Below, in pieces: positions 9,201 to 21,285 of a stretch of DNA of 35,555 nucleotides. Numbering within the stretch: position 1 is the stretch's first letter; every line of letters starts with the position of its first letter. The stretch is from Allomyces macrogynus ATCC 38327 (lineage: Eukaryota > Blastocladiomycota > Blastocladiomycetes > Blastocladiales > Blastocladiaceae). The position numbers and the translations under genes are program-made. The stretch is taken from assembly GCA_000151295.1 (NCBI GenBank), contig GG745370.1, positions 353,513 to 389,067 on the forward strand. The letters are read 5' to 3'. The notes below the pieces were generated by a model. It was not told where the DNA came from. It saw only the letters and a list, made by a program, of their open reading frames with translations, and did not search any database.

Positions 9201-12200
9201 CAATTCACTGCGCACCGAGTATGCACTGGTACGGTTTTGCCCTTTCCTCCAACGCGGTCTGCCGATGCATTACTCTCGCTGACGCGGGCATCCTGAACGG
9301 TTGGTAGATGGGCGATTCGATCAACATGGCCGCGCGACTCATGGGCCTGCCCGCGGCCAAGAACTCGCTCGTGTGCGACGAGCGCACCTACGTGCTGTGC
9401 ATGCGCGAATTCGACTTTGTCGATCTCGGCCAGGCTGTCGTCAAGGGCAAGGCCAACCCGATCAACGTCTACCAGCCCGTGCGGCACCGCGCTTCGCCCG
9501 TCTCGCCCGACTCGTCGGCCGGTGGCGCCGCCCTGGGCGAGGCCGCGAATGCCGAAGACAGCATCAATGTGAGAATCCGGACACGCGCGCCATCGGGTAA
9601 CGTGATTGCGCTCGATGGCAGCGGGCTTGAGGGGAACAATATGCTGATTGGACGCATCAAGGAGCTCGGGATTGTGATCGGGATGCTCGACCGGCACGTG
9701 GATGGCGAGACGGGGTGCTCGTTGGTCGTCGAGGGCGAGAGCGGGATCGGCGTGTCGACGTTCGGGACCATGATTCAGCGCGAGGCCGTCAAGCGCAACT
9801 ACAACATTTGGTACTGACGTTCCTCAACTGCCGGGCCAGCGGACGTGTGTTGACTGAACGATTCGGATTCGCGTATGTAGCGTCGCCCCCTGTGTCGAGT
9901 CGGAGCAAGCAACGCCCTACTTCCCGTACCGCGGCATCGTGCGCGACCTCGTGCAACTGCTGCTCAACACGGCCTCGCAGCTCGATAACACCGGCCGGTT
10001 CGTGCCGTCGAGCAGCGTCCCGCCACTCGGCGCGTCGTCGACGCGCGACCTGCTCGATTGCGCCAAGCAGAGCATTTGGGCCCTGCACTCGTCGACCGAC
10101 TCGTTCCGCCGCCCCGCAGACGTGTCCACGTCGCACGGGTCGCTCGGGTCGCCCGCACGCCCGCCGCAGCACAACACCGAGGACAGACACTCGGGGTCGC
10201 GGCTCGAATTGGGTCTGGCGATCGCTGGCGCGTCCGAGTGGTTCCAGGAAGCGGCGCGCGCGATGCTGCAAATTCGCGGGCTCACGCAAGCAAAATGCGC
10301 GCATTTCCTGGCGACTGTGTTCCCTGACGAAGTGCAGTCGGGCGCCGACACGTCTATGTCGACGGCGGTCGAGTCGATGAACGCGGGCGGGTCGAGCCCG
10401 TTTGAGCTCGCGAACACGCTGGGCGCACTGCTCAACTACGCCACGGACCGCACGCGCGTCATGGTTTTGCTCTCGGACGTGCATTTCCTCGACCGGCCGT
10501 CGTGGGAAGTGACGCGCGAATTGATGGAGGCGTGTCCTCGCGCCGTGTTTGTGCTGCTCACGAGAACCGTCAAGCATTTGTCCGAGGCCGACGTCGCATT
10601 TTTCACGTCGCTGCAGGCGAACGCGACAACGATTCGGCTCGGCGGGTTCACGATCCCGGAAATGGCGCAGTTTATGGTGCTCACGCTGAACCGGCTGCTC
10701 GGGGTGCGCAGCTCGCCGTCGGGGGTGCTGCCGCATAACGGGCACCATGGGACGACAACAGTCGCGTCGGATCCGGGTGAGACATCAACAACAACCTCGG
10801 CGACGAACGCCAACGGACTACAAGTGTCATCGGCTGCGGCGCCGAATTCGCCGCGCATGATCATGGCCGTCGACCAGCGGCTCGTCAGCAAGATGCACGA
10901 GATTTCCGGTGGCAACCCGCTGTTTGTGAGCGCACTGATTATGACGTTGCGCGACAAGAAGTGCTATGACGTTTCCAAGACGGGCGTGCTGTCGCTGAAC
11001 CCGATGTATAAGCTCGACCACATTGTGCCCGGGTCGGACCTGCACTCGATCATTGTCTCGCAATTCGACCGACTCGACCCGATGTACCAACTGTTTCTCA
11101 AAATCGCGTCGGTCTTGGGCCAGCACTTCATGGTGCAGGACGTGCTCGACTTTGTCGAGTGGGAGCACGTCATGGACGCCAAGACGACGACGCCCAAGGC
11201 TGGGCTTTCGTCGGCGCCGTCGAACATGCCGCCATCGGCAGCGCCTGCGCCCGTCCCGCTCCCGCCGAAACCGGCCATGGAGTCGGCGAGCCGGCTCGCC
11301 GAGACGGAGACGATGGTCGGCGACATTCACGCGCAGGACAAGTTCGGGTTCCTGGTGATTCCGACGACGGTCATGCCGAATGCCATGATCTCGTTCAAGA
11401 ACGCCGTGATCCGCGACAGCATTTACTCGACGATGCTCGCGTCGCAGCGGCAGACGCTGCATCTCAATTTCGCGCGGTTCTTTGAGAACCAGCTGCTCGC
11501 GAGCACGAGTGCGGCAACGGCCAATGGGACCGGTGGGCACCATTCGTCCACGTTGCAGGGCGCCACCGCTGGGATTCCGGCGTCGTCGATTCACTTGGTC
11601 CTCAAGGTGTTTGACCACTACTCGAAGGTCGACGGCATGCTCGAAAAGAAACTCGTGTACCTCGAGCAGGTCGCGCACTTGAAGTTTGCCGCGCACGCCG
11701 TGCAAGAGGCGATTCGGCACTACGAGGACTTGCGCGCGCTGATTGCGACCATGGCCGAGTGCGAGATGCTGACCAAGGACGACAACACGGGCCTGATCAT
11801 GATTCTGGGCGTCGACCGCGTCTACACGAATTTCGACCAGGCGCGGTGGCACAAGGAACTCGGCGATGCCTACCTGGCGACTCGGCAGCCCGTCCTCGCT
11901 GAAACGTCTCTCAAAATGGCGCTCACGCTGCTCGGGTACCCGCTGCCGGAACGGTACCTCGCGCAGGAATGGTCGGCATGGATCGAGTACCTGCGACTGC
12001 AGCCACCCACCGCGCCGGCACTGATCCAAGTCGCCGGCGCCGCCGGGCGCAAGCAGGTACCCCTGAAACCCGCGCCCGACTCGGACCTCGACCGGGTGTT
12101 CCGCGTGCGGTCTGTCTTCATGTCACTCGCCGAACTGTACTGGAGCACCGACCAGCTGCGCAAGTGGAGTTACCTGATGTGGCGCGCGGCCAATCTGAGC

Positions 12201-14161
12201 TCGCGCGCGATGCCCGCCGATCCAACGACCGCCACGCTCGTCGCGCTCGCGGGGTACACGACCTATGCGACCAAGCATAACCGCAGCAAGTCGGTCAAGT
12301 GCATTCAGTGGGCGGTCGCGCGGCACGCGGCACTGACGGCGCCCGTCGTCGCCGCCGAGTCGCACGCGGTCGTGCGCACCGGGTCGATCGTCTCGGTCGG
12401 GTCGCAGCGGAAAGCGAGTGGGCCCGGCGGGATGACGATTGCCGACCCGAATAACCCGGGCCGGAAATTGAGCGGTGGGCTGCGGCCGCTGACCGAGGGC
12501 ACGGCCCCGGCGCCAGCACCGACGCCGCTTCAGGCCGCGCACGGGATCGGGCACCGGTCGAGTATTGGCCTGGCCACGTTCTCGGCGGCACCGCCGGAAC
12601 ATGGACCTGTCATGTCGCTCGAGGACCAGTGCCTGATTCATGCGAGTGCCGCGGCAGTCGGGTTCTTGCTCGGGCAGATTGAGGCCGCACGGAACCAGTG
12701 CCTGCAGGTCGCCAAGATGGGAAACGAGTGCAATTTGGCCGCGACGATTGCGGCGAGGAAATTGCACTTGCTCATGGACTTGTTGCTCGGGAACCACACG
12801 GAGTGCAAGGCGAATGCGAGCGACATGTGGACAAGGTGCAAGGACCGGTCATGGGAGGGTCGGTTCTTTGCCCTCGCCGTCATTTTCCTGTTTGGTACGT
12901 CCATTGGCCTCTCTTCGGCATTGCGATGGCCCTGACTGACGTGTCCCCGGTTCGATCGATGATAGACGTGACGCTGAAGGGCTCCAAGCTGATCCAAATC
13001 GACCCACCCTTTGCCCTGCACGTGCACGAGCTCCGGCAACGCGCACTGCGCATGAACGCCGAACCCGGCGCGCTGCGCACGCGCATGGCGTGCGTGCTCA
13101 TGGCCTGGATCACGCTCGAGTCCGGGTATTGGCGCACGCGGCAAGTCTCGCGCACGGGCGGCGGCGGGTCCGGGATCGCGGCCAATGGCACGAGCATCAG
13201 CGTGCCTTCAGGCGCGACCGCCCAGTCCAGCAATCCATCTGCCGTGGCTACTGCTGCTGCTGCCGTCGCTACTGCTGCTGCTGCCGCCGCCACTGCCGCG
13301 GCCACCCCGGCACACCTGCCCACGAGTCACCAGGAAATCGTGGGCGATGCGGCTGCAGCAGCACGGTCAGCGACGGTGGCGCTGGGTGACCCGATGGCCG
13401 CGCTGCTCGCGATGCTCCCGACACTCACGACCAACGACTACTCGTGCCTGATCGCAATCGCCGGGCTCCTGCACCTCGTCGCGACCGCGTACGAGTCGGA
13501 CTCGCTCCCGTTCCTCGCGCCGCGCGCCCTGCTCAGCAAGCTGCTCCGCGCGATCACGCAGGCGGTGAAACGCGCGTTCGGGACCGTCGCCTGGGCACAG
13601 TGGCTCGCGGCGTTTGCGACGGGCCTCGACTTGGTTCTCGCCGGCCGCGTCCTCCCGGCGTGCGCGATGTGGGACAAGGTCGTCGCGAATGCCACAGCGA
13701 CCGCTGCGAAACCCATGGCCGCGCCGATCATCAACTTGACCACTTCCTCAGCCGCGGTCTTGGCAGAGGCGACCGCCGCGGCGCCGCGGACGGCGCGCAC
13801 GCCGAATGCGACGGTGAGCGCCACGTCGTTCACGGCCGCGGGGGTCACCCCGTGGCTCGTCGCGGTGCTCACGGCCAAGGCCAAACGGTACGCGGACGCG
13901 GCGAGGGGAATCGCGCCGTTTGTCGTTGCGCTCGCGACGGAACCGGCACCGGGACCAGCCGCAGGGGCTCCAGGATTGAGCGCGCCGGCGACCGGGGCGG
14001 TCGCGGCGTTGCCGGCCACGCGGTTCAGTTCGAGATCGGCGCCGCCCGACATTGCAAGGCCGGGGTACCTGACGAGTAATCGCGGTGCGGCCGTCGTGTA
14101 CGGCCAGTCGTTGACGCTGGCGGGGACATCGGCGTCGTCCATGCCGGCAGCACTGGTCTAG
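6248..14161 (+). CDS. Soluble-type (ADCY10-like) adenylyl cyclase with NTPase and TPR-like regions
   Basis: Exons 6248-7295, 7364-7626, 7699-8095, 8174-9228, 9308-9810, 9881-12894 and 12966-14161 join in phase to 2491 residues. The product makes cAMP from ATP in the cytosol or near organelles. The N-terminal 390 residues are disordered and Ala/Pro/Ser-rich. Cyclase domain C1 (about 396-590) has both metal-binding Asp, D405 in MCDVSGYSS and D455 in FVGDAVIFYW. C2 (about 850-985) has K857 in DDKG and the transition-state pair N927 and R931 in DSINMAARLMG. An NTPase domain follows (about 1035-1500): the P-loop reads GESGIGVS, so the Lys is Val1070, while a Walker B-like VMVLLSDVHFLD is kept near 1280. 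TPR-like helices (near 1700, ELGDAYLATRQPVLAETSLK) and an Ala-rich C-terminus complete it. The start at 6248 has an excellent context (ACCACCATGG); ATG 6209 is in frame and would add 13 residues. Guanylyl activity cannot be excluded from sequence. Confidence 0.95.
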
Positions 14162-14398
14162 CGGGGAGGCACTTCGAAGGATTGGAAGCAGACGGGGGGA
14201 TGGCATGGATGGCGGACTTGGGGGATGGGAGGGTGTGGGACCTCGCGGCATTGTGTGTATGGCAAGACTGTATTTATGGGCGCGCTGGTGGAGTGGTTTG
14301 GCCATCAACACGGTTCTGACGAGAATTCGAGCGCGCTCGCAGCGACCAGACAGGAACAGAAACACAACCAGGTTCATTGTACACCCCTCTCGCACGAT
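14162..14398. other. Convergent 3' ends of the cyclase and WKF genes
   Basis: This 237 bp gap is shared by two genes that run towards each other. It holds only the two 3' UTRs as far as I can see; no coding stretch or clear terminator motif is visible. Confidence 0.5.
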
Positions 14399-15207
14399 CT
14401 ACCCGAGCATCCGCATCAGCTCGGCGGCGCGCGCGAGCCGCCATGCGGCCACCTCCTCGTCATCCTCTGCCTCCTCCTCCTTGGTCCCCTCGTCCTCCTC
14501 GTCGTCGCTGGCACCGTCGGCCGCAGTCTCGCCAGCAGGCAGCTGCTGCAGATCGCGCCCGTCATTCTCGACAATCCGCTTGGCCTCGTCAAACGCACGC
14601 GTGCGCGCGACCCCGCGCAGGTCCTCGAGGTACTCGACGGCGATCGCAAACGCCGAATCCGGGATCTTGTTGCGCGTGTAGAGATGCTTAAGCAGCCACA
14701 CCTGCTTGTTCTTGCTGAACCGCCAGGCGGTGCGATTAGCCTTCCATTCGTGCAGGTAGGCGACAACCGCGTCGCGCTCGTCATCTGGAGATAACCAGCG
14801 AGCATATCAGCGCGATGGAGGAAGAAGTGAAGGCACGCAAGTTACTTACCAGGATCACGGCGCTTTGTCACGGCCGCGGCCTTATTCCCCTTGCCCTTCT
14901 TCTTCTTCTTGGACCTCTTGCGCGGCGGCAAGTCACCCGCGTCCTCGTTGGCGTCGCCATCCGCATCCCCGTCGTCGGCAACGACAGACTTGGCGGGGCG
15001 TTTCGGCATGTCGTCCTCGACCTCGCCGTCGTCGTTGAAGACCGTGTGCGTGGGCTTGGCGGGCCTGCTCTCAAGTTCGGCGTAGGCAGCATTGACGCGC
15101 ATCGAGAGCTTCTTTTTCGGGCGCTTCGACGGGGCAGCCGCGGGAGTGGCGGCGGGTTGATCCGAGGCGGCGCGCAATCGCTTCTTGCTTGGTGTAGAGT
15201 CGGCCAT
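14399..15207 (-). CDS. WKF-domain protein (C7orf50-like, probable nucleolar factor)
   Basis: Two exons, 15207-14850 and 14784-14399, separated by a 65 nt intron with a textbook GTAAGT donor, give 247 residues. The first exon encodes a lysine-rich, charged tail with KRPKKK and a long basic run (PPRKRSKKKKKGKGNK), typical of nucleolar localisation. The second opens with the WKF signature: YLHEWKANRTAWRFSKNKQV, then WLLKHLYTRNKIPDSAF and YLEDLRGVAR (about residues 124-190). An acidic Glu/Asp stretch and a short helix end the protein. The family is conserved in eukaryotes and linked to ribosome biogenesis, but its biochemical role is not established. The ATG at 15207 begins MADSTPSKKR, and the gene shares its upstream region with CTU1. 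Confidence 0.9.
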
Positions 15208-15534
15208 AGTTGCTTGGATGGATGGGCGGCGGTGGAGACGGTCGGTTGCGCCGAGAAGAAAGCGGCGTCGCGCTGAATGGCGTAGCAGGCGGCGGTCGGC
15301 CGGGTGGTTGGTGGCGATGGCCGACAGCATGGAAGTGCGAGACGTTGCGCGCCAGTCGGTGCGAGACCATGTGATCGGTTGTCGTTCCAGGCAGGCAACG
15401 TTGCCCACATGGCAACGAATATCATTGATTTGCACTTGGAGCGTTGCCCTTTGCATCCGTCAATTTCGGCCTCGCCAACGCTCAATCCAGTGTGGCCACT
15501 TGCTGCAATACAAAGAGGAACCGAATCAACCACG
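15208..15534. promoter_or_regulatory. Divergent promoter of the WKF gene and CTU1
   Basis: Only 327 bp separate the two start codons, which point away from each other. One gene is a likely ribosome-biogenesis factor and the other a tRNA-thiolation enzyme, so shared growth control is plausible. No obvious TATA box is seen; I cannot name a bound factor. Confidence 0.55.
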
Positions 15535-17041
15535 ATGCCAGCGTGCCAGCGGTGCACGACAGCGCGCGCCGCGCTCAAGCGGCCCAAAACGGGCGAATCC
15601 GTGTGCAAGGCCTGCTTCTACCTGGCCTTCGAAACAGAAATCCACGAGACTATCACGACCAACCACCTCTTCCGTCGCGGCGAAAAAGTCGCCATTGGCG
15701 CGTCGGGCGGCAAGGACTCGACGGTGCTCGCGCACGTGCTGCACCTGCTCAACCAGCGTTACGACTATGGCCTCGACCTTGTCCTGCTGTCCGTCGACGA
15801 AGGGATTACGGGTTACCGCGACGATTCGCTTGCGACGGTGCAGCGCAACCAGGTCCAGTACGGTCTGCCGCTGAAGATCGTGTCGTATGGCGACTTGTAC
15901 GGGTGGACCATGGACGAGATTGTCGCGCAGGTCGGGCTCAAGAATAATTGCACGTTTTGCGGCGTGTTCCGCCGGCAGGCTCTGGATCGCGGGGCCGTGT
16001 TGTTGGGCGTGGATCATATCGTGACGGGGCATAACGCAGACGATATTGCCGAGACGGTGCTGATGAATAGTACGTTGCGGCGCGGTGCAGTTCTGTGTGT
16101 TTACAACGCTCCAGTCGAAACTGACGCGATGGCGCTGGACTCAGTCTTGCGCGGCGACATTGCGCGGTTGCAGCGGTGCACGTCGATCCTCAACAACAAC
16201 GACGGCACCATCAAGCGCAGCAAGCCCTTCAAATACACGTACGAGAAGGAGATTGTCATGTTCGTGTTCATCTTCATTTTCTCCACCCTCCACCGGCTCT
16301 CGACTGACCCCTCCCTGACCCGCAGGTACGCCTACTTCAAGAACCTCGACTACTTCTCCACCGAATGCATCTACGCGCCGCAGGCCTACCGCGGGTACGC
16401 GCGCACGTTTCTCAAGGACCTCGAGGCGATTCGACCCTCGGCGATCCTCGACATTATCCACTCGGGCGAGGCGTTTGCGGCGCCCTCGGACCCACCATCG
16501 GCCAAGACGACGGCGGCGCCGGCACACGCGCATGGCGAGAAGCCGGCGCAGCGCGACGCCGGCGAGTGCGAGCGGTGCGGGTACATGTCGTCGCAGCGCG
16601 TGTGCAAGGCATGTGTCCTACTCGAGGGATTGAACCGCGGGCTGCCGCGGCTCGGGATCGGCAAGACCGATCGGCTGGTACGTCGGTGGTGATTCGGCGA
16701 TGCGGTGAGTGGGTGGAGAGAAATAGCGGTGGACTGATGCCGAGACTGGTGGAATGTAGCGCCGCCGCCACAACCTGCACGAGGCCACGAGTCCCGAAAC
16801 GCTCGGGCGCACGATTGAGCACATGGCCAATGTCCGGCTCGAGGCCGCACGGGCGTCGCCAGCTGCGGCGGCGTCGCCACCGACACCGCCGCCGCCAGCT
16901 GGCGCTGCTGGCGTGGGCGTCGGCGAACCATCGACCGCCCTCTCCGCCCCCAGCGCCGCCGCCGCGACCGCAAGGGGTGTTGGTGTCGCCAACAACGACG
17001 CGCCCAGGTTGGCGTCACGCGGCGCGCTCATGGAGCTGTGA
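15535..17041 (+). CDS. CTU1: Cytoplasmic tRNA 2-thiolation protein 1 (Ctu1/Ncs6)
   Basis: Exons 15535-16069, 16145-16259, 16326-16677 and 16760-17041 give 427 residues. With Ctu2 it adds sulfur to wobble U34 of tRNA-Lys, -Glu and -Gln, taking sulfur from the Urm1 pathway. An N-terminal zinc site (C4, C7, C24, C27) is followed by the PP-loop SGGKDST (57-63) that adenylates the tRNA. Then come C139/C142 (CTFC) and C231 (STECIYAP), the three cysteines expected for the Fe-S or catalytic centre, [15 protein letters not shown], and a C-terminal zinc site C298, C301, C310, C313 followed by [12 protein letters not shown]. The second intron starts with GTTCGT; splicing it restores [11 protein letters not shown] exactly, so the donor is real. 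The last exon (335-427) is an Ala/Pro-rich tail beyond the usual family end. All key residues are present. Confidence 0.97.
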
Positions 17042-17831
17042 CGAGCATGGGCGGAGGGGCCACGCCGTGCGCCTGTTTCGAAACCGTCTGTCGCACAAGC
17101 GATTTTTGTTCATGAACAAGCGAGAAGGCAGGAAGAACAACCACCGTGAGCTTGTGTGTGCCGGGGGTTTTGTGCGGTTTTGTGTTCAGGTTAATTTTTA
17201 CCAGACGCGAGGACGCGATCACATGAGGCTGCCTTTGTAAAGTATCAAATCGAACGATCGTTGCGCCAAACTGTGCGTCGCCAGGGGTCGCCTCTTTCTT
17301 CGCTGTGGCGAACTGTGCGACCCGAGAGTAAGCGAGCGACGCGGACGCAGTGACAAGACCTGATGACTTTGTGCAAGTCGTCGCCGTGCGCAACCGCGAC
17401 GACGATGATGAATATCAATATTCGACGCTGGGCCACGAGTTGCTGCTTTGGCCGTTGCTTGATGCGGCCCATCCAAGTTCGAGAACAACATTGCTCATCC
17501 GGCGTCGCCGCGCTTCGCTCGCCCGCCAGTCCCGTCGTCCTCGGCTGCGACGCTGGATTGATCATGAATGACGGCGCAATCTTGTTGGATGACGGCGGCG
17601 GGGCGAGGGCGAGAGTCGGTCCCCTTCCTGCCCCGCGACCGGCCTTCCTCTCTCAGCACATCTCATCGCCTATATCGCCTATATCGTCGTCGTCCCTCGG
17701 ACCATTCTCTCCACCTTCGACCCCGGCCAAGATAGACTGATATAGACTGGGATCGGACCATCTGCTTTGCAACTTCGTCAACAACCAACGACTGCACGGC
17801 GCGCTATCTTCTCCGCATCTCATCGCTCGCC
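17042..17831. other. Intergenic region between CTU1 and the GPCR
   Basis: No coding stretch is recognised in these 790 bp. The part next to the GPCR start is T/C-rich and holds TATATCGCCTATATCG near 17672-17687 and a TATAG near 17740, which may form the core promoter. No tRNA cloverleaf is apparent on either strand. Confidence 0.45.
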
Positions 17832-20800
17832 ATGCGGTTTTTTGGCAGCTCGCCACGATACGCTGCCGCCGCCGGCATGGCCGGCTTCGCGTTGCTGCTG
17901 GTCCTCGCTGCGGTCACACTGCCCGTTCTCGCTGCGGGCGGCACGTTCAAGATTCTAGTCTCGTTGCCAGAGACCGAGAACAAGGGTACTTTCCTCCTTT
18001 CGGGCACTCTGCGTCCGCTCCTCGCTCGCCCGTCCGCTCACCAACTTTCCCCACCCGCTTGTAGTCACGTCCGGCACGGTCGTCAGCATCCAAGAGTCGC
18101 TCAAGGTGGCGCTCGACCAAGTGAACGCGTGGGCCGGCGCCAACGGCAACCACACGTTCCAGCTCGACTTCAAGGACACGACCAAGGCGCTGGCGCCCGC
18201 CGTCAAGTCGGTCTTTGACGCGGCCAAGGACGGCGCCGTTGGCCTAATTGGCGAAAAGGGGTCGGCCATTACGATTCCCATGGCGCTCACGGCCAACCAG
18301 TTCCAAATGTGGCAGTGCTCGGGCAGTGCGACGTCGCCGACGCTCTCGAACAAGGCCGAGTACCGCTACTTTTACCGCACGATTCCTGTACGTAGTTATT
18401 TTGTACAAAGACTTGATTGGTCGGTTGGTTGGTTCGCTAGCGCTGACTCTTTGTGTGTTTTCTCTGGCGCTGCGATAACCGGACTCGGTTCAGGGTGCGT
18501 TCATTGCCCGATTCGTGCGGCTTATGGGCTGGCACTCGGTCGCAATTCTGTTTGCCGGCGATTCTTATGGCCAGGGTATTATGGTTAGTGCTTTATTCCT
18601 TCGATCCTAGCAGCTCGGGCCGGCGATTGAATCACACAGTCTGACGCGCTACCCGCAACGTACCTAGACCACCTTCTCGAACGAGGCCGTCAACCAAGAA
18701 ATTACCATTACGACCTCGCAATCGTTCACGGCATCGGACGTGCAAGCCGATTACACGCACGAGCTCGACGCGATCCAGTCGTCGGGCACGCGCATTGTCG
18801 TCTTCCTCGGCACAACCACCGACTTCATCCCGATGGCGCGCCAAGCTCGCGCGCGCGGCATGATCGCCGCCGACTGGGTGTACGCTGTCTTTTGATTCGA
18901 TTCGGCGGCTTTGGAACGGTGATCCGAGCACGCATTCTGACGTGCCACCTGCAACGTACTTAGATGGATTGGCAGTGACGGCGTGAACGACTTGGCCGAC
19001 ACGCTCTACGCGCAGGGCAACAAGTACTCGGACGCAGACCGCGAGAACAGCAACGGCGTGCTCGTCGCGTTCCCGACGACGCAAGGGCCGCAGTTCCAGG
19101 CATTTTGGTCGGCGTACCAGGCCAAGTACCCCGGGCGGCAGGGTCTGGCGGCGACGGCGACGCTGTTTGCCGACTGTTTGCAGACCATGGCGCGCGGCAT
19201 CGTGAAACTCGCCGGGTCGATTGGCGTCGACAAGGTGAACCAGCGCGCGTATCCGTCGTCGATGACGGTCAAGGACTTTGTCGACAAGTTGGACGGTGTT
19301 TCGGGCGCCGTGAGCTTTGACGAGAACGCGGACCGGATTGCCGACTACACGCTCCGGAACCTGTGGAACGGGCAGTCGAACGTCGTCTACACGCTCGCGG
19401 CCACCGCGTCAGCCTCGCTGACGGCGTCGTCGACGGCGGTCAAGTTTTTCGGTGGATCGTCGTCGATTCCGCCGGACCGGCCGAGCTCGATGCTCGCCTA
19501 CGTGACCTACAATTCGATTGGCGGGATTATTATCATAGGCATCGACGCGCTCCTGATCTTGGTCGTGGTTGCGGCCACGGCCTATCTAGTGACGCAGCGC
19601 GAGCACGCGTCGGTCAAGTCGATGGCGCTGTTCTTTTTGCTGCAGATTTCGCTCGGGATCGTCATGGTGCTCGCGACGATTTTCCTCTGGATCGGCGTCC
19701 CGTCGACGTTGACGTGCAACTTGCAGACGTGGATGTTTGTGATCGGCCTGCAGCTCGTCTTGTCGGCGGTCGCCGCCAAGGCCTACCGCATCTTCAAGGT
19801 CTTTGGTACGACTTTTTTCATCTTCTCCACTCAATTTCGGCGATTCGTCGCGGCAACTGACGTTCATTTTCGCGACTTGACAATTAGACAACCGGCAACT
19901 CGCCAAGCTTCACAAGCTCAGCGACACGCGCCTTTTCCTAGGGTGCATTGCGATCCTGCTGATCCAAACCGGCATTTCCGCGGCGTGGACGCTCGTGGCC
20001 CCGCTCGAGCCGACGCTCATGGCCACGGCCACGTCGGTCTCGTACAAGTGTGCGTCGCGCAATGCGACGCTCGACACGCTCTTCCAGACGATCACGCTCG
20101 TGTATAACGCGCTGCTCCTCGGTCTCGTCACGGTGCTCGCGTTCCACACGCGCAAGGCCTACAGCTTGTTCCGCGAGTCCAAGTTTATTGCGTACACGGC
20201 ACAGAATATTTTCTTGTGCGGCGTCGTCGTGACGCCGTTCTTGTACCTCGCGACCGAGGTACGCTGCTTTGATTTCTATGTGTCCGGCTCGTGTTTAGTT
20301 TTGCGCGAGTGCTCACCCTCTCTCGCGCTTCGACTAGTCGTTTGCGCTCGCCGCCTGGTTCATCAAGACGTTTGTCGTCATGTACGCCGCGGGCTTTTCC
20401 TTTGCGGCGCTTGTCGGCCGCATCGCACTCGTGCCGTACATGGAGAGCAAGAAGGCGGCCAAGGGGTCGGGCGTGAAGATGAGTTACTCGGGCGACAACG
20501 GGTCGTCGAACGACGGCACGTCCTCGGCCGAGCACGTGCCCGGCAAAATGTCGACGATGATGGGCAAGTACCCTGTGAAGGTATTGCAGTTTCATGCATT
20601 GCTCTTACCGCCTGTTCGGCTGTGGGTGTGGTTCCGGCGATTGACGATTTGTTTCCCCGTGCGATGGCATAGGTTGCTAACAAGCTCTTCGAGACGTGGC
20701 ACACGAACCGGATCACGCTGTTTGCGCTCGAGGGGTACGTGCTCACTGGCGCGCGCGCACGTCGTCGCTGATCCACGACCTGATCTGACTTCGGGACCCT

Positions 20801-21285
20801 CCCTTAGGTTCCTCGGAATCACGCGGTTGACGAATAACACCGAGCAGGGCACGCTATTCAAGCTTCGGAGCCTCCAGTTCGATCCAGATCCGCCCAGTTA
20901 CCCATTGTGCATCGAAATTCGCGCCGACAGCAAATCTATGGTCATCCAGTTCGCCAAAAACGAGGATAAACAGAAATGGGTCAAGGCATTGAGGTATTTC
21001 CTCTCTTCACCGTTTTTTTACGTCTGGAATGCTCACGTCCGTTTTGGCTCGCGTAGTGTGCACTGCCTCGTCTTCTCAAAGTCTGGCGGCGGGTCGAGCC
21101 GCGGCAACGGCACGACCAACGTGACGGGCGGGCCCATGTCCGGGCCGCTGAGCACGATGCGCATGCAGCAGTCGATGAACGCGCCGACGACGTCGATGGT
21201 CGGACGGAATATGGGCGGTGGCGGGCGCGACGGGAACGCGGCGTGGGCGGCGGCGATCAAGGATATGGCGCCGGCACCAAAGTAG
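17832..21285 (+). CDS. Class C (GABA-B/mGlu-like) G-protein-coupled receptor with C-terminal PH domain
   Basis: Ten exons (17832-17985, 18065-18387, 18494-18583, 18668-18879, 18964-19805, 19888-20258, 20338-20580, 20673-20734, 20808-20993, 21057-21285) give 903 residues. Residues 1-35 form a signal peptide. A periplasmic-binding-protein-like ligand domain (about 38-400) includes IGEKGSAITIPMA, FVRLMGWHSVAILFAGDSYG and WIGSDGVND. It is followed by seven membrane helices near 446-468, 479-503, 513-536, 557-577, 605-627, 640-662 and 666-692. C510 before helix 3 and C595 in loop 2 fit the class C disulfide. No cysteine-rich linker is seen, as in GABA-B receptors. The cytosolic tail carries a PH domain (about 745-830: LFETWHTNRITLFALEGFLG, GTLFKLRSLQF, NEDKQKWVKAL), then a Gly/Met-rich end. 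Ligand unknown; likely at the plasma membrane. The last intron (20994-21056, 63 nt) keeps frame and could be retained, which would lengthen the PH end by 21 residues. Confidence 0.94.

Noticed and set aside
10827..12029. 400-codon minus-strand frame opposite cyclase exon 6
   Set aside because: Arg/Val/His-biased composition without a domain; it mirrors the coding strand of a recognised gene.
17042..17831. tRNA or other RNA gene in the CTU1-GPCR gap
   Set aside because: No A-box/B-box pair or cloverleaf could be folded by eye; a covariance search would be needed to say more.
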